Below, in pieces: positions 1 to 10,889 of a DNA stretch of 64,000 bases. Positions within the stretch are counted from its first letter, which is position 1; each line of letters begins with the position of its first letter. A program made the translations under genes and the position numbers. The DNA is taken from the NCBI RefSeq assembly GCF_015500055.1, contig NZ_CP045492.1, positions 3,358,501-3,422,500 of the forward strand, in the 5' to 3' direction. Source of the DNA: Mesorhizobium sp. NBSH29. Lineage in GTDB: Bacteria; Pseudomonadota; Alphaproteobacteria; Rhizobiales; Rhizobiaceae. The notes below the pieces were generated by a model. The model was not told the origin of the DNA, ran no database searches, and saw only the letters and a list, made by a program, of their open reading frames with translations.

Positions 1-191
1 ACTCCTTGGGATTTCTGGTGGCCAATACCGATTACCTGCGCCTTGTGGGTGCGTCCACGCAGCTGCTGGCTTGGCTCGGCAGGTTTCATGCGTGCCACGA
101 TGCAGCACACCTTGCTCGACCCAACATCAAGCACGGTGACGATGCCGGAGCGCCGCGCGGCTGCATCGCCGCCAACCCCGAGCCAGCTCAT
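1..191 (-). CDS. ftsA: Cell division protein FtsA (N-terminal part, cut by window edge)
   Basis: Actin-like protein that anchors FtsZ to the membrane and recruits late division proteins. Reading the minus strand from ATG at 191 gives [16 protein letters not shown] followed by IVTVLDVGSSKVCCIVARMK, which matches the first phosphate-binding strand-loop-strand of FtsA (DVGSSK). Only about 63 codons are present; the rest lies left of base 1. The start overlaps the ftsQ stop by four bases (ATGA), so translation is coupled. The position after ftsQ is standard for the dcw cluster, and ftsZ is expected next outside the window. Confidence 0.93.
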   Translation of the reverse strand, partial: MSWLGVGGDAAARRSGIVTVLDVGSSKVCCIVARMKPAEPSQQLRGRTHKAQVIGIGHQKSQG

Positions 192-1114
192 ATGCGCCGC
201 TCCGTCTTTTTGGGCTTGCCCTTGCTATCAAGCGACGCATTGCGACGCTCAAGGGCCTCTGGTGTCAGTTGAACAACGAGCCGGTCATCAAAGCGCATGT
301 CGATTGCCACGATATCGCTCGACAAGACGGCGTCCTGCTCGTCCATGGCCAGTATCTGTTCGATAGCCTCGCGTTCGCCGCGCTCAGGCAGTTTGATTGT
401 CACGCCGTTGTCAAGCCTGACGTCCCAGCGTCGCTCGCCAACGCGGATATACCCACGCGACCGGGACGCAAGCGCTGGATAGCCCTGCATCAGCTTGACA
501 AATCCGGCGGCGTCTTCCGAAGCACCAAGGCCGATAACCAATGGCAATTCAGCATCGCGTGAAGAAGCAAAGGGTGCAATCACATTGCCATTCTCTTCGA
601 TGACGACGAGTTCGCTGCCATGCTGCCAGACGGCGAACGGTCTGCGCTCGTCGATGCTGATTTCAATTTCGTCGGGATAAACTTTGCGGATCGCGGCCGT
701 CTGCACCCAGGGCAAGGTTGCCACGCGCTGACGTGCGTGCTCGGCATCAAACCCGATTAGCGAGGTCCAACCATCCAGCCCCAGCTCCTGCAACACATCG
801 ATTTCCGAAGTCTGGCGATGTCCAACGATCCGAACCTGGTCGACTGCAAACCCGGTGCGCGCGGCAACCGCCTGAATCACTTGCGGCATGTGTCCGCCGA
901 GGAATGCGCCATAGATCGAAAACGCACCTATGCAGAGCGCCGATAATCCGGTCGCCGCAAACGGCGGCACGGCATAATCGCCCTCATAGGCACGCGACAG
1001 AGCACGGGCAGGCTTGCGCAACCAGCGCGGCAGCACAAATCCGTCCGACAGCCAGGCAGGAAGCTGCCTGGCGCCACTCTTTGTGCTGACCTGTCCAAAC
1101 CTCAACGCAAACAA
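188..1114 (-). CDS. ftsQ: Cell division protein FtsQ
   Basis: Bitopic divisome protein linking the cytoplasmic ring to FtsL/FtsB and septal synthesis. 308 residues: a basic cytoplasmic N-terminus, one transmembrane helix near residues 55-75, a POTRA domain (around residues 90-160, with [14 protein letters not shown] and then [17 protein letters not shown]) and the FtsQ beta domain. The start appears to be TTG at 1114: GGAGGA ends six bases upstream of it, and there is no ATG in frame before the POTRA region. A second TTG at 1105 is the alternative. It overlaps the ddl stop by 13 bases and the ftsA start by four. Confidence 0.92.
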   Translation of the reverse strand: MFALRFGQVSTKSGARQLPAWLSDGFVLPRWLRKPARALSRAYEGDYAVPPFAATGLSALCIGAFSIYGAFLGGHMPQVIQAVAARTGFAVDQVRIVGHRQTSEIDVLQELGLDGWTSLIGFDAEHARQRVATLPWVQTAAIRKVYPDEIEISIDERRPFAVWQHGSELVVIEENGNVIAPFASSRDAELPLVIGLGASEDAAGFVKLMQGYPALASRSRGYIRVGERRWDVRLDNGVTIKLPERGEREAIEQILAMDEQDAVLSSDIVAIDMRFDDRLVVQLTPEALERRNASLDSKGKPKKTERRI

Positions 1115-2028
1115 GAAGCGTCCTCCACCATCCAGCTCAACAGCGCACCAAACGAATGTCCCGCCGCCATCGCAATCTCAGGGACCAACGATGTCGGCGT
1201 CATGCCGGGCTGCGTATTGACTTCGAGCCAGATAATCTCGCCATTTTCAGAATGGCGGTCGTCGTAGCGGAAGTCAGATCGGGAGACCCCCCGACAGCCC
1301 ATAGCTTGGTGCGCCTTAAGTGCTAGTGTCTGTATTTTTTGGTAAATATTTGGTGAAATTTTTGCCGGGCATTCGTGTTTTGAGCCCCCCGCAACGTATT
1401 TTGAATCATAATCGTAGAATGCATGACCAACTGGGATGATCTCAGCGATGCCAAGAGCCACATCGCCCATCACTGCGCAGGTGAACTCACGGCCATAAAC
1501 ATAACGCTCGACCATCACGACATCTCCGTAGCGCCACGCATCAGAGCCTATGATTTGCGGCGGATGCGCCTGATCCTCCTTAACCATCACCACACCGAAG
1601 CTCGAACCTTCGGCAACAGGCTTGACCACATAAGGCGGCTTCAGGGGATGCTTGCTACCAATATCGAAGCGGCTCATCACTTTTGCTTCGGCAACAGGAA
1701 TACCAACCGATTTAGCGACTCTCTTGGCTTGCTGCTTGTTCATCGCAAGCGCTGAGGAAAGCACACCCGAATGTGTATATGGGAGACCAAGGTATTCTAG
1801 GATACCCTGCACCGTACCATCCTCGCCAAAGGGGCCGTGCAGCGCGTTAAAAACCACATCCGGCTTCAACTCGGCTAATACCTGGCCAATGTTGCGATCA
1901 ACATCGACCCGAGTAACCCGGTAGCCCTCCGCCTCCAAAGCATCTGCACAGGAATTTCCTGACGACAGCGAAACCGGCCGCTCTGACGAGAACCCGCCAA
2001 ACAAGACCGCTACGTGTTTCTTGGTCAT
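1102..2028 (-). CDS. ddl: D-alanine--D-alanine ligase
   Basis: ATP-grasp enzyme making D-Ala-D-Ala for the muropeptide stem; substrate partner of MurF. About 308 residues, normal for DdlB. Visible features are [20 protein letters not shown] at the N-terminus, [28 protein letters not shown] in the ATP-grasp region and [18 protein letters not shown] near the C-terminus. Start chosen at ATG 2028 (MTKKHV) because AGAGGA then sits about 10 bases upstream; ATG 2037 is possible but the same signal would be only 1 base away. It is separated from murB by an unusually regulatory-looking gap. Confidence 0.95.
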   Translation of the reverse strand: MTKKHVAVLFGGFSSERPVSLSSGNSCADALEAEGYRVTRVDVDRNIGQVLAELKPDVVFNALHGPFGEDGTVQGILEYLGLPYTHSGVLSSALAMNKQQAKRVAKSVGIPVAEAKVMSRFDIGSKHPLKPPYVVKPVAEGSSFGVVMVKEDQAHPPQIIGSDAWRYGDVVMVERYVYGREFTCAVMGDVALGIAEIIPVGHAFYDYDSKYVAGGSKHECPAKISPNIYQKIQTLALKAHQAMGCRGVSRSDFRYDDRHSENGEIIWLEVNTQPGMTPTSLVPEIAMAAGHSFGALLSWMVEDASCLR

Positions 2029-2073
2029 CTTCCCCATATCCTCTCAGCACGTCCATGCAGTCTTCCGTCAAAC

Positions 2074-2239
2074 GAGTCCGAGTCCTCCGGCCGGTCGACC
2101 CCCAGACCGAACACCGTGGACACAAATGCGACTCAAATCAGGAAACGCTGATATCCTAAAGAATCAGAGAGTTGATTCCCTGACAAGGGCTGACAGGCAA
2201 GGTTGATTCACTTTTTGATTTTAAGAAGATGCATGACTC
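2074..2239. promoter_or_regulatory. Cluster of seven GANTC (CcrM) methylation sites upstream of ddl-ftsQA
   Basis: The murB-ddl gap (2029-2297) is the only sizeable gap inside the dcw cluster. It holds GANTC sites starting at 2074, 2080, 2130, 2161, 2174, 2205 and 2235. A 4-base-defined site is expected about once per 256 bp, so seven in 166 bp is strongly enriched. In Caulobacter and relatives, CcrM methylation with GcrA controls cell-cycle promoters. I infer a cell-cycle-controlled promoter for ddl-ftsQ-ftsA here. No full CtrA box was seen. Confidence 0.6.
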
Positions 2240-2297
2240 TGCGGCCACATGGTTTCAGCCTCGCTGAAGCAACAGAATTCAAAAATATTTCGCTTTG

Positions 2298-3263
2298 CTA
2301 GAGCAACTGCCCCAGAAATTCTTCGACGGCGCGCTCTGGCTTGAAGGCGCCTATGCGCTTGATTTCCCAATGCAGGCGGATACCGGACTTTTCGAGGACG
2401 CGTGCCCGCACCGTCTCGCCGAGATATTCAAGCTCATAACCGGTTGCGGTACCGGTATTGATCATGAAATTGCAGTGCATCGGCGACATCTGCGCCCCGC
2501 CGATCATCAATCCGCGACAACCGGCCTTATCAATTTCTTTCCAGGCAGACGAACCTTCAGGATTCTTGAAGGTTGATCCACCCGTCTTTTCGCGGATTGG
2601 CTGCACAGTTTCGCGGTGATTCTGAACCGCATCCATCGCCGCTTTGATGGATTCTTTGTCCTCAGCAAACCCCTCAAGCAAAGCTGACGTGAAAATAAGG
2701 TCAGGTGCGGCCGCCGAATGGCGGTAGTCGTAGCCCATATCGGCGTTGGTTAACGTGTGCAGGTTGCCTTTTCGATCTAGCGCGCGCACCTCGAGGACAC
2801 GTTCGCGCGTCTCGACGCCGTTTGCCCCCGCATTCATCCGCAGCGCACCGCCGATGCCACCTGGAATGCCGTGGTAAAAGTGGAAGCCACCAATGCCGGC
2901 CTCCAGCGCAGTCGCTGCGACCCGCTTGTCAGGCGTTGCAGCACCGGCGCGTATCTGTGTTGGCGAGACTGCCTGCGCTTCACCAAATCCTTTGGCTGAA
3001 AGGCGCACCACAAAACCGGAGATTCCACCCTCTCGCACGAGAAGGTTGGAACCAATACCGACAACGGTAAGCGGGATGTCGTCGGGCACCGCTTTCAGGA
3101 ATGCTGCGAGGTCGTCTTCATCAGCCGGCTGGAACAACACATCGGCTGTACCACCTGCCCTAAACCATGTGATCTTTTCCATTTCGGCATCGGGCACGAT
3201 TTTTCCGCGCAGCCCCGCAAGGCTGCCCCCGAGAGAAGCGAGTAGTTTTGCGCCGCGCGTCAT
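2298..3263 (-). CDS. murB: UDP-N-acetylmuramate dehydrogenase
   Basis: FAD/NADPH enzyme reducing UDP-GlcNAc-enolpyruvate to UDP-MurNAc, the second committed step of peptidoglycan synthesis. 321 residues. The FAD-binding segment reads [20 protein letters not shown], followed by [29 protein letters not shown] and the [20 protein letters not shown] region. Start at ATG 3263 (MTRGAKLL) overlaps the murC stop by four bases; a 14-codon longer reading frame upstream would lie inside murC and looks unlike the family. Last gene before the murB-ddl gap. Confidence 0.96.
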   Translation of the reverse strand: MTRGAKLLASLGGSLAGLRGKIVPDAEMEKITWFRAGGTADVLFQPADEDDLAAFLKAVPDDIPLTVVGIGSNLLVREGGISGFVVRLSAKGFGEAQAVSPTQIRAGAATPDKRVAATALEAGIGGFHFYHGIPGGIGGALRMNAGANGVETRERVLEVRALDRKGNLHTLTNADMGYDYRHSAAAPDLIFTSALLEGFAEDKESIKAAMDAVQNHRETVQPIREKTGGSTFKNPEGSSAWKEIDKAGCRGLMIGGAQMSPMHCNFMINTGTATGYELEYLGETVRARVLEKSGIRLHWEIKRIGAFKPERAVEEFLGQLL

Positions 3264-4666
3264 GCCGGCTCCCCGCCAAGATCCTTTGGCAGTGCATAGG
3301 CCCATTGGGTGATCGTGCCAGCACCGAGGAACACGACGAAATCGCCTGACTTGGCGAGATCACGAATGGCTGGTGCAATAGCATCCGGGCCGTCGATGTA
3401 GCGGGCGTCACGGTGCCCGCCGGCGCGGATACGTTCTGCGAGAACCTCCGATGTGACGCCCTCGATAGGTTCTTCACCAGCGGTGTAGACCGGCGCAATC
3501 ATCACTGTATCGGCATCGTTGAAGCATGCGGAGAAGTCATCAAATAGATCATGCAGTCGGGTAAAACGATGCGGTTGAGCTATTGCGATGACACGCCCAG
3601 CGGTCGATTCTCGCGCTGCCCTCAGCACCGCCTTGATTTCGACGGGGTGATGTCCGTAGTCATCAAAAATTTGGACGCCGTTCCAGGTGCCCGTTGGCGT
3701 GAACCGCCGTTTGACACCACCAAAGGACGATAACCCTTTCTTAATATCCTCACCACTCATGCCAAGTTCGTGGGCAACAGCAATAGCAGCGGTGGCATTC
3801 GACACATTGTGCCGGCCAGGCATCGGCAGTCGCAAATCAAATATCCTGATTTCGTCGCCGGTCTTCCGCTCGCGGATTGCCACATCAAACAGTGAGGCTG
3901 CCCCTTGCGTTCGAATATTCGAAAACTGCACATCCGCCTGCGCATTCTCGCCATAAGTAATGACCCGGCGATCCTCGATGCGCGAAACCAGCGCCTGCAC
4001 CTCAGGATGGTCCGTGCACATCACTCCAAAACCATAAAACGGCACGTTCTCGACAAACTGCCGAAAGGCTTCGCGAACCTTATCGAAGGAGCCATAGTGG
4101 TCGAGATGCTCCGGGTCGATATTGGTGATGACTGCGATCTCTGCGGGAAGCTTGAGGAAAGTGCCATCGCTTTCATCTGCCTCTACCACCATCCACTCGC
4201 CCTCGCCCATGCGTGCATTGGTGCCATAGGCGTTGATGATGCCGCCATTAATGACTGTCGGGTCGAGCCCACCGGCATCAAGCAGTGCGGCCACCATGGA
4301 GGTGGTCGTTGTCTTGCCATGGGTGCCGCCAATAGCAACAGCCTGGCGAAACCGCATCAGCTCGGCCAACATTTCCGCGCGCCGCACAATAGGCAGCACC
4401 TTTTCCTTGGCGGCGACATATTCGGGATTGGTTTTCTTGATGGCCGTCGAGACCACCACAACTTCCGCGTCACCAAGATTTTCGGCCTTGTGACCTACAA
4501 AGCACTCGATACCTTTGTCACGCAGCCGCTGCACATTCGCACTTTCAGACTGGTCTGAACCCTGAACCTTGTAACCGAGATTGTGCAGCACTTCGGCAAT
4601 ACCGCTCATGCCAATACCGCCAATGCCGATGAAATGCACAAGGCCAATCGTCTGCGGCATCTTCAT
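3260..4666 (-). CDS. murC: UDP-N-acetylmuramate--L-alanine ligase
   Basis: Adds the first stem residue, L-Ala, to UDP-MurNAc in the cytoplasm, using ATP. 468 residues, typical length. [20 protein letters not shown] at the N-terminus is the nucleotide fold, [17 protein letters not shown] is the Mur-ligase P-loop, and [14 protein letters not shown] plus [14 protein letters not shown] are family signatures. It overlaps murG upstream (ATG at 4666, murG stop 4663) and murB downstream by four bases each, so the three are translationally coupled. Confidence 0.97.
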   Translation of the reverse strand: MKMPQTIGLVHFIGIGGIGMSGIAEVLHNLGYKVQGSDQSESANVQRLRDKGIECFVGHKAENLGDAEVVVVSTAIKKTNPEYVAAKEKVLPIVRRAEMLAELMRFRQAVAIGGTHGKTTTTSMVAALLDAGGLDPTVINGGIINAYGTNARMGEGEWMVVEADESDGTFLKLPAEIAVITNIDPEHLDHYGSFDKVREAFRQFVENVPFYGFGVMCTDHPEVQALVSRIEDRRVITYGENAQADVQFSNIRTQGAASLFDVAIRERKTGDEIRIFDLRLPMPGRHNVSNATAAIAVAHELGMSGEDIKKGLSSFGGVKRRFTPTGTWNGVQIFDDYGHHPVEIKAVLRAARESTAGRVIAIAQPHRFTRLHDLFDDFSACFNDADTVMIAPVYTAGEEPIEGVTSEVLAERIRAGGHRDARYIDGPDAIAPAIRDLAKSGDFVVFLGAGTITQWAYALPKDLGGEPA

Positions 4667-5787
4667 GGGCTCGCATCCTTCCTGAATTCTGATACGGTTT
4701 TTCCAGACGCAATAGCCTCTGTCAGGTCAGCGAGCAACTGTGTGGCGCCTGCCTTGCCCGCCGATTTCGACGCCGCTGCCATCGCTGCGAGCCGGTCAGG
4801 ATCTGCCATCAGCCCGCTGATCAGCATTGCGAGACGCTCGGGAGTGAGCGTGGATTGCGGATGCAGTTCAACCCCACCACACTCGGCCAGTTGCGCGGCG
4901 TTTGCAGCCTGATCATGGTCGAGGGCATGTGGATAGGGCACAAGAAGCGCAGGCCTCCCGATCACCGCGATCTCCGACACCGTCGAGGCGCCCGAACGTG
5001 AGATCACCAAGTGTGAATTGGCAATTCGCTCAGCCATATCGCCAAAAAATGCAGACACTTCGGCAGTCACGCCGAGCGCCGCATAAGCGTCACGCACCTG
5101 CTGCTCATCATCTGGACGCGCCTGCTGCGTTACCCGAAGGCGTGCCCGCATCTCTTTCGAAAGACTCGCAATAGCCGGCGGCAGAGCATCTGAAAAAAAC
5201 TGCGCACCCTGGCTCCCGCCAAATACCAGCAAATGAAATGGCCTATCGGCCAATGGAGGATGGAAAGCAGTTTTGGCTGCATCGATAACCGAAGGACGCA
5301 CCGGGTTTCCGGTGAGCACGATCTTGTCTGCATATGGACCGGAAACACGCAAAAAGCCTCCGGCAATCGCACTGACTCGTCGCGCCAGCGCCTTGTTGGC
5401 ACGGCCCATCACAGCGTTCTGCTCGTGAACCAGTGTCGGTACACCGCGCCGCGTGGCGGCATAAAGCGGTGGCAAGGTTGGATAACCGCCGAAGCCAACA
5501 ACAGCGGCAGGCAGTTCGCGACGGATGAGGGCGGAAGACTGACGCACGCCCTTCCAGATCGTCCAAAATGCCTTTGCCATCGCAAGCGGATTGCGCGAGC
5601 CGATAGTCGCCGCCGATATCGGATGGATAACAGCGCCTGGAAAATTCACAGCAAAACGCTCTGCGCGGCTGTCGGTCGCCAGATGTACAGCCCAGCCACG
5701 CGCAATGAGTTCGTGCGCCAACGCCTCGGCCGGAAAGAGATGGCCACCGGTGCCTCCGGCAGCAAGCAGGATGGTGCGCTTTGCCAT
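4663..5787 (-). CDS. murG: Undecaprenyldiphospho-muramoylpentapeptide beta-N-acetylglucosaminyltransferase
   Basis: GT28 glycosyltransferase that converts lipid I to lipid II on the inner face of the membrane. 374 residues. The N-terminal glycine-rich loop is [18 protein letters not shown]; further motifs are [38 protein letters not shown] in the acceptor/donor cleft and [20 protein letters not shown] near the UDP site. Start at 5787 lies two bases after the ftsW stop. MurG supplies the substrate for FtsW/FtsI, encoded a few genes away. Confidence 0.97.
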   Translation of the reverse strand: MAKRTILLAAGGTGGHLFPAEALAHELIARGWAVHLATDSRAERFAVNFPGAVIHPISAATIGSRNPLAMAKAFWTIWKGVRQSSALIRRELPAAVVGFGGYPTLPPLYAATRRGVPTLVHEQNAVMGRANKALARRVSAIAGGFLRVSGPYADKIVLTGNPVRPSVIDAAKTAFHPPLADRPFHLLVFGGSQGAQFFSDALPPAIASLSKEMRARLRVTQQARPDDEQQVRDAYAALGVTAEVSAFFGDMAERIANSHLVISRSGASTVSEIAVIGRPALLVPYPHALDHDQAANAAQLAECGGVELHPQSTLTPERLAMLISGLMADPDRLAAMAAASKSAGKAGATQLLADLTEAIASGKTVSEFRKDASP

Positions 5788-5789
5788 AT

Positions 5790-6944
5790 TTACTCGGCAG
5801 CGACCGCACGCTGGGCAAAACTCATGACGCCTGGAAGCTTTCGGCGCTCAGGCCGCTTGCGCGTCAGCGCCAGGACCATTCCCATAGAGATGGCAATCGC
5901 GATCAGTGACGAGCCACCGTAGGAAATGAATGGCAGTGTCATCCCCTTGGCCGGCATCAATTGCAGGTTCACGCCCATATTGATGATCGATTGAAAGCCG
6001 AACACGATAACCAGCCCTGCAACGCCGTATCGGGTGAAATCGTCCTGCTCCTTCAACGCGATGTTGAGACCACGCAGCACGATGAATGCAAAGAGCAGCA
6101 TAATGGCAAAACATAACACAATCCCGAATTCCTCTGCCGCGACTGCAAAGACGAAATCGGCATGACTGTCGGGGATCAAACGCTTGACGGTCCCCTCGCC
6201 CGGACCCACCCCGAACCAGCCGCCATTGATAACCGCGTCGCGGCCCATGTCTACCTGAAAGGTATCGCCCTCGCCCGTAACGAACCGGTCAATACGTCCG
6301 GCCACATGGGGGAATATCGTGTAGGCGCCCACCGCACCGGCAGCACCCACCGCCCCCAGCGCCAAAATCCAAAACCACGGCATGCCAGCCATAAAAAACA
6401 TCGCGCCCCAGGTGCCGAGCACCAGCATGGTCTGGCCGAGATCCGGCTGCGAAACCAGCAGCGCCACCACAATACCGAGAAGGATCATAGCGAAGAGATT
6501 GCCAGGAATGTCTGGCTGACGGCGGTGCTCGGCAAACAGCCAGGCACAGACAATGACGAACGATGGTTTTAGAAATTCCGAAGGCTGGATTGAGACCCCA
6601 AAGAATGACACCCAGCGGCGAGCGCCCTTGACCTCGACGCCGATATAGAGCGCCAGAACCATAAGAAAAAGAGAACCACACAGGATGAAAAGCGAAAGCC
6701 GCCGTATTTCGCGGGCATGTAGAAATGATACCGCCAGCATCACGATCAGCGCCGGGACTGTGAAAACGATTTGTCGGGTAGCGAAATGAAAGCTGTCGAC
6801 TCCAATGCGTTGGGCAACCGCTGGACTGGCCGCGAATGACAGGACGATGCCAAGACCCATCAGCGACAGGAACGCTGCCAGAAACCACCGATCGATCGTC
6901 CACCACCATTTGGCAACAGGGCTCTTGTCGACACGGCTGATCAT
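5790..6944 (-). CDS. ftsW: Septal peptidoglycan glycosyltransferase FtsW (SEDS)
   Basis: Polytopic SEDS-family enzyme that polymerises lipid II at the septum together with FtsI. 384 residues with about ten membrane segments. Family landmarks include [34 protein letters not shown] and [20 protein letters not shown] near the C-terminus. The N-terminus overlaps the murD stop by four bases (ATG 6944, murD stop 6941). RodA is the close paralogue, but the position between murD and murG makes FtsW clear. Confidence 0.96.
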   Translation of the reverse strand: MISRVDKSPVAKWWWTIDRWFLAAFLSLMGLGIVLSFAASPAVAQRIGVDSFHFATRQIVFTVPALIVMLAVSFLHAREIRRLSLFILCGSLFLMVLALYIGVEVKGARRWVSFFGVSIQPSEFLKPSFVIVCAWLFAEHRRQPDIPGNLFAMILLGIVVALLVSQPDLGQTMLVLGTWGAMFFMAGMPWFWILALGAVGAAGAVGAYTIFPHVAGRIDRFVTGEGDTFQVDMGRDAVINGGWFGVGPGEGTVKRLIPDSHADFVFAVAAEEFGIVLCFAIMLLFAFIVLRGLNIALKEQDDFTRYGVAGLVIVFGFQSIINMGVNLQLMPAKGMTLPFISYGGSSLIAIAISMGMVLALTRKRPERRKLPGVMSFAQRAVAAE

Positions 6945-8344
6945 ATTTGTGTCCCTCCGACCGGTTTAACGCCGTCGATTGCATTCACTGCGGCCCGGAA
7001 AGCGTCTCCCCGCACCTCGAAATTCTTGTACTGATCGAAGCTTGCGCAAGCCGGGGATAGCAAAACTACCGCCTCACCGCTTCCATCCAACGCAGCATCG
7101 GCTGCCGCATGGGCGACCGCAGCATCGAGTGTGCCGGAAATTTCATAAGGGATCGTTTCGCCGAGCGTCGCTGCAAACGCTGGCGCGGCCTCCCCAATAA
7201 GATAGGCTTTGGCAACACGCGGAAAATAGCTGCGCAATGGTTCGATGCCACCCTCTTTTGGAAGGCCGCCAGCAATCCAGTAGATCCGCCCGAAGCTCGA
7301 GAGCGCGGGCGCTGCCGCATCGGCATTGGTCGCTTTGGAATCGTTGACGTAAAGAACATGATCCTTGTTCGCAATCTGCTCCATGCGGTGCGCAAGACCC
7401 GGAAAGCTATCAAGCCCTGACTGGATCTCGTTTGCGCTCAAACCGACCTCCAGACAGGCGGCAACGGCGGCAAGCGCGTTTTGCGCATTGTGCTGGCCGC
7501 GCAGGGAGCCGATACCTTCCAGCGTGGCGACGCGGACGAAACGGTTGTGATCCGCCTGCATGAGCACAAGTCCGTCAGCAAACATTCCGTCCTTCAAAGG
7601 GAGCCGCTTGGAAATGCGGATGACGCGCTTGCCCGCTCGCTCCAGCCGGTCAGCGATCTGCGCGCAGAACACATCATCAATGCCTATGATGGCGGTGTCA
7701 CTGTTGGCCACCATTCGTTCCTTAATCGAAGCATAGTGCTGCATGGTGCCGTGACGGTCGAGATGGTCAGGGGTCAGGTTGAGGAGGATACCCGCAGTAG
7801 GATTGATCGAGGGCGCAATGTCGATCTGGTAGGACGAACATTCGATTACATAGTGTCGTTTGGGCTGCGGAGCGTTCAGTGTCATCACCGCGCGACCGAT
7901 ATTTCCGCCCATCTGTGTATCGCGTCCAGAACTAGCAAGAATGTGAGCCGTAAGGGCGGTGGTGGTGGATTTGCCGTTTGTCCCTGTGATGGCGATCAAC
8001 GGCGCAGTCGGCGCAACACACTGGCGTTCGCGCGCAAAAAGCTCGATGTCACCAATGATTTCCACTCCCGCGTTGTGCGCAAGATCGACCGTCCAGTGCG
8101 GTTTTGGGTGGGTCAGCGGCACGCCGGGCGAAATGACAAAAGACGCTTGAGCGCTCCAATCGATGGTCCTGAGATCGGTAACCGGAATGCCGCGTTCGAC
8201 CGCTGTAGCGACGCTGGCGGGATTATCATCCCAAGCGGTCACAACCGCGCCACCCTCTTTGAGGGCAAGCGCTGTTGCTTGCCCCGAGCCGCCAAGCCCA
8301 AAGAGCGCTACCTTCTTTTCGCTAAATGCTCGCGCTGCAATCAT
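6941..8344 (-). CDS. murD: UDP-N-acetylmuramoyl-L-alanine--D-glutamate ligase
   Basis: Adds D-Glu to UDP-MurNAc-L-Ala. 467 residues from ATG 8344 ([20 protein letters not shown]); a longer frame to 8401 would run into mraY and is not family-like. The P-loop is [20 protein letters not shown], followed by [22 protein letters not shown] and [16 protein letters not shown] (sugar-nucleotide/ATP region). GGAGG directly abuts the start codon, an unusually short spacing. The mraY stop is seven bases upstream and the ftsW start overlaps its stop. Confidence 0.96.
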   Translation of the reverse strand: MIAARAFSEKKVALFGLGGSGQATALALKEGGAVVTAWDDNPASVATAVERGIPVTDLRTIDWSAQASFVISPGVPLTHPKPHWTVDLAHNAGVEIIGDIELFARERQCVAPTAPLIAITGTNGKSTTTALTAHILASSGRDTQMGGNIGRAVMTLNAPQPKRHYVIECSSYQIDIAPSINPTAGILLNLTPDHLDRHGTMQHYASIKERMVANSDTAIIGIDDVFCAQIADRLERAGKRVIRISKRLPLKDGMFADGLVLMQADHNRFVRVATLEGIGSLRGQHNAQNALAAVAACLEVGLSANEIQSGLDSFPGLAHRMEQIANKDHVLYVNDSKATNADAAAPALSSFGRIYWIAGGLPKEGGIEPLRSYFPRVAKAYLIGEAAPAFAATLGETIPYEISGTLDAAVAHAAADAALDGSGEAVVLLSPACASFDQYKNFEVRGDAFRAAVNAIDGVKPVGGTQI

Positions 8345-8351
8345 CCTCCAC

Positions 8352-9434
8352 CTAGCGCAACTTGAGACTGGACAGGCCAACCAGCGCCAGAATGACCGCA
8401 ATGATCCAGAAGCGGATCACCACCTGGCTCTCGGTCCAGCCCAGTTTTTCGAAGTGATGATGTATCGGCGCCATCAGGAAAACGCGCTTGCCTGTCATCT
8501 TGAACACACCGACCTGGATGATCACGGATAAGGCTTCTACGACAAACAGCCCACCAATGATTCCCATGACGATCTCATGCTTGGTTGCCACCGCGATGCT
8601 GCCTATCAGGCCACCCAGCGCCAGCGAACCAGTATCACCCATGAATATGGCCGCAGGCGGCGCATTGAACCAGAGGAATCCTAAACCCGCCCCGATAACG
8701 GAACCCAGGATGACGGCCAATTCGCCAGTTCCGGGTACAAAATGGATCTGCAGATATTCGGCAAACAACGCGTTTCCCGAAAGGTAGGCGATCACCCCGA
8801 ACGAAGCAGCAGCGACCATGATCGGCACGATCGCAAGCCCATCAAGACCATCGGTAAGATTGACGGCGTTGCCAGCACCAACGATGACAAACGCTGCAAA
8901 CGGGATAAAGAACCAGCCGAGATTGACAAGGAAGTCCTTGACGAAGGGAAAGGTCAATGATGACGAAAAAGGTGCCTGGCCGGCGCGCATGATCAAATAA
9001 GCGGCAATGCTTGCGACAAGGAACTCAACTGCCAGCCGCGCCTTGCCCGATACGCCGAGGTGGGACTGTTTCGTCACCTTCAGGTAGTCGTCGTAAAATC
9101 CAATCAGGCCAAAGCTGAGTGTCACGATCAACACGACCCAGACATAAACGCTCGACAGATTGGCCCACAACAATGACGCGCCAATGATGCCGCACAGCAT
9201 CATCAGCCCGCCCATGGTCGGTGTACCGGCCTTTTTGAAATGCGTCTGCGGCCCGTCAGCGCGGATTGGCTGGCCACGTCCCTGTCGGATGCGCAGTGAA
9301 TCGATAATCATCGGCCCGAACAAGAATACGATCAGCGCCGAGGTGATAAGCGCACCGCCGGTACGAAATGTGATATAACGGAAGACGTTGAACGCTGAGA
9401 TATGGTCAGCAAAATCAACAAGAAACATAAACAT
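8352..9434 (-). CDS. mraY: Phospho-N-acetylmuramoyl-pentapeptide-transferase
   Basis: Integral membrane enzyme moving phospho-MurNAc-pentapeptide to undecaprenyl phosphate, giving lipid I. 360 residues with about ten transmembrane helices. Catalytic and Mg-binding motifs are all present: FYDDYLKV (residues near 117), [36 protein letters not shown] and [13 protein letters not shown]. Start at ATG 9434 ([20 protein letters not shown]), 21 bases after the murF stop. Confidence 0.97.
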   Translation of the reverse strand: MFMFLVDFADHISAFNVFRYITFRTGGALITSALIVFLFGPMIIDSLRIRQGRGQPIRADGPQTHFKKAGTPTMGGLMMLCGIIGASLLWANLSSVYVWVVLIVTLSFGLIGFYDDYLKVTKQSHLGVSGKARLAVEFLVASIAAYLIMRAGQAPFSSSLTFPFVKDFLVNLGWFFIPFAAFVIVGAGNAVNLTDGLDGLAIVPIMVAAASFGVIAYLSGNALFAEYLQIHFVPGTGELAVILGSVIGAGLGFLWFNAPPAAIFMGDTGSLALGGLIGSIAVATKHEIVMGIIGGLFVVEALSVIIQVGVFKMTGKRVFLMAPIHHHFEKLGWTESQVVIRFWIIAVILALVGLSSLKLR

Positions 9435-9455
9435 CTTAAATCCCCCGGCTGCGCG

Positions 9456-10889
9456 CTAAACGCGCTTCGATGGTGTGGCCTGCGCCGGAAAATGATCGAT
9501 CAAAGCATCAACAAGCCTAGCAAAACCCATCCGCAGGGATGATTTGAGCATAATCGCGTCACCAGGTCGAACCTCAGCCGTGAGCAAGCCGGACAGTTCG
9601 GCGGTTGTCTGGCGATGCACGACCGGAAAGCCTTCAGGCAACGCGCCTGCCAAGGCTCCCATCTCGGGTCCAGCTAGATATACCATATCGACCCCAGCGG
9701 ACGCGATGTCGCCGGCAATCGCTGCGTGCAACTTTGCTGACTGAGTACCCAGTTCAAGCATATCGCCCAAAACGGCGATCCGCCGGCCTGACCCGTTGAC
9801 CGGCGTGCTGCCGAGCAAATTCAGGGCAGCGCGCACAGAGGTCGGATTGGCGTTGTAACTCTCGTCGATCAACGCAACGACGCCTTCGGAATGAGGCAGC
9901 AAGTGGCGTTTGCCCCGGCCCTTTTCGGCGGACAATGTTGCCAGCGCGGTCGCCACTTTGTCGAGGTTTGCGCCGGCCAGATAGGCGGCGCCCAACACGG
10001 CAAGCGTGTTTTGTACCACGTGCCGACCCGGTGCCCCGATAATGGCGCGAACCTCCCGCCCACCGATCTTGGCGGTAATGGCGGAGCTATCTCCGCTTAG
10101 GTTGCAATCGATAAGCTTGAAATGCGCCTTCGGGTTCTCACCAAACCCGACCACATGCGGCACATTCGCCTCCCGTGCGAGCTTGCCAAGCAGGCGCGTT
10201 CGCGGATCGTCGCGGTTGAGAATGGCGTATCCGTCCGGCTCGATTCCTTCGAAAATCTCTGCCTTCGCACGAGCGATCTCGTCGAGGCTGTCAAAAAAGC
10301 CGAGATGCGCCTCTGCGATCAGAGTTATGATGGCGATATGCGGACGCACAAGCTTCACCAGCGGGCGAATCTCGCCCGGATGGTTCATGCCAATCTCGAA
10401 AATTGCAAAGTCGCAATCCTGTGGTGTCCGCGCCAGTGTCAGCGGCACGCCCCAGTGATTGTTAAAGGATTTGTCCGCCGCGTGCACAGTGCCTACGGAC
10501 GACAGGACATGACGCAGAGCTTCCTTGGTGATGGTCTTTCCGGCCGAACCTGTGACCGCGATCACCTTGGCGCGGGTGCGCGCGCGTGCTGCTGCACCAG
10601 CACGGCCCAGCGCTTCCAGCACATCTGAAACGACAATCATCGACGCTTTCAGCCGGCCGAGCGCAGGCAGTTTACCCTCGGCCACGACCAACAGCGATGC
10701 CCCCGCCTTGATCGCAGCGGTGGCGTAGTCATGGCCATCGAATTGGTCACCCTTGATGGCAAAGAAGGCGTCGCCCGGCTTCAGAGTCCGCGTGTCGATG
10801 GAGATACCGGTAACGTTTGGTCCAGCCGGGCCGAACGGCCTTCCGCCGGTTGCCGCGACAAGCTCGTTTGCACTCCAAAGGGCGCTCAT
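9456..10889 (-). CDS. murF: UDP-N-acetylmuramoyl-tripeptide--D-alanyl-D-alanine ligase
   Basis: Adds the D-Ala-D-Ala dipeptide made by Ddl, completing the UDP-MurNAc-pentapeptide. 477 residues. The ATP loop is variant, VTGSAGKTITKEALRHVL, in place of the usual GTNGKT; other signs are ISIDTRTLKPGDAFFAIKGD, FNNHWGVPLTL, FEIGMNHPGEI and IDESYNANPTSVRAAL. Start taken at ATG 10889, which overlaps the murE stop by four bases; a GTG three bases upstream is also in frame. Confidence 0.96.
   Translation of the reverse strand: MSALWSANELVAATGGRPFGPAGPNVTGISIDTRTLKPGDAFFAIKGDQFDGHDYATAAIKAGASLLVVAEGKLPALGRLKASMIVVSDVLEALGRAGAAARARTRAKVIAVTGSAGKTITKEALRHVLSSVGTVHAADKSFNNHWGVPLTLARTPQDCDFAIFEIGMNHPGEIRPLVKLVRPHIAIITLIAEAHLGFFDSLDEIARAKAEIFEGIEPDGYAILNRDDPRTRLLGKLAREANVPHVVGFGENPKAHFKLIDCNLSGDSSAITAKIGGREVRAIIGAPGRHVVQNTLAVLGAAYLAGANLDKVATALATLSAEKGRGKRHLLPHSEGVVALIDESYNANPTSVRAALNLLGSTPVNGSGRRIAVLGDMLELGTQSAKLHAAIAGDIASAGVDMVYLAGPEMGALAGALPEGFPVVHRQTTAELSGLLTAEVRPGDAIMLKSSLRMGFARLVDALIDHFPAQATPSKRV

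Noticed and set aside
2029-2297. CtrA box (TTAA-N7-TTAA) before ddl-ftsQA
   Set aside because: Only a lone TTAA near 2220 was seen; the second half-site is missing at the right spacing.
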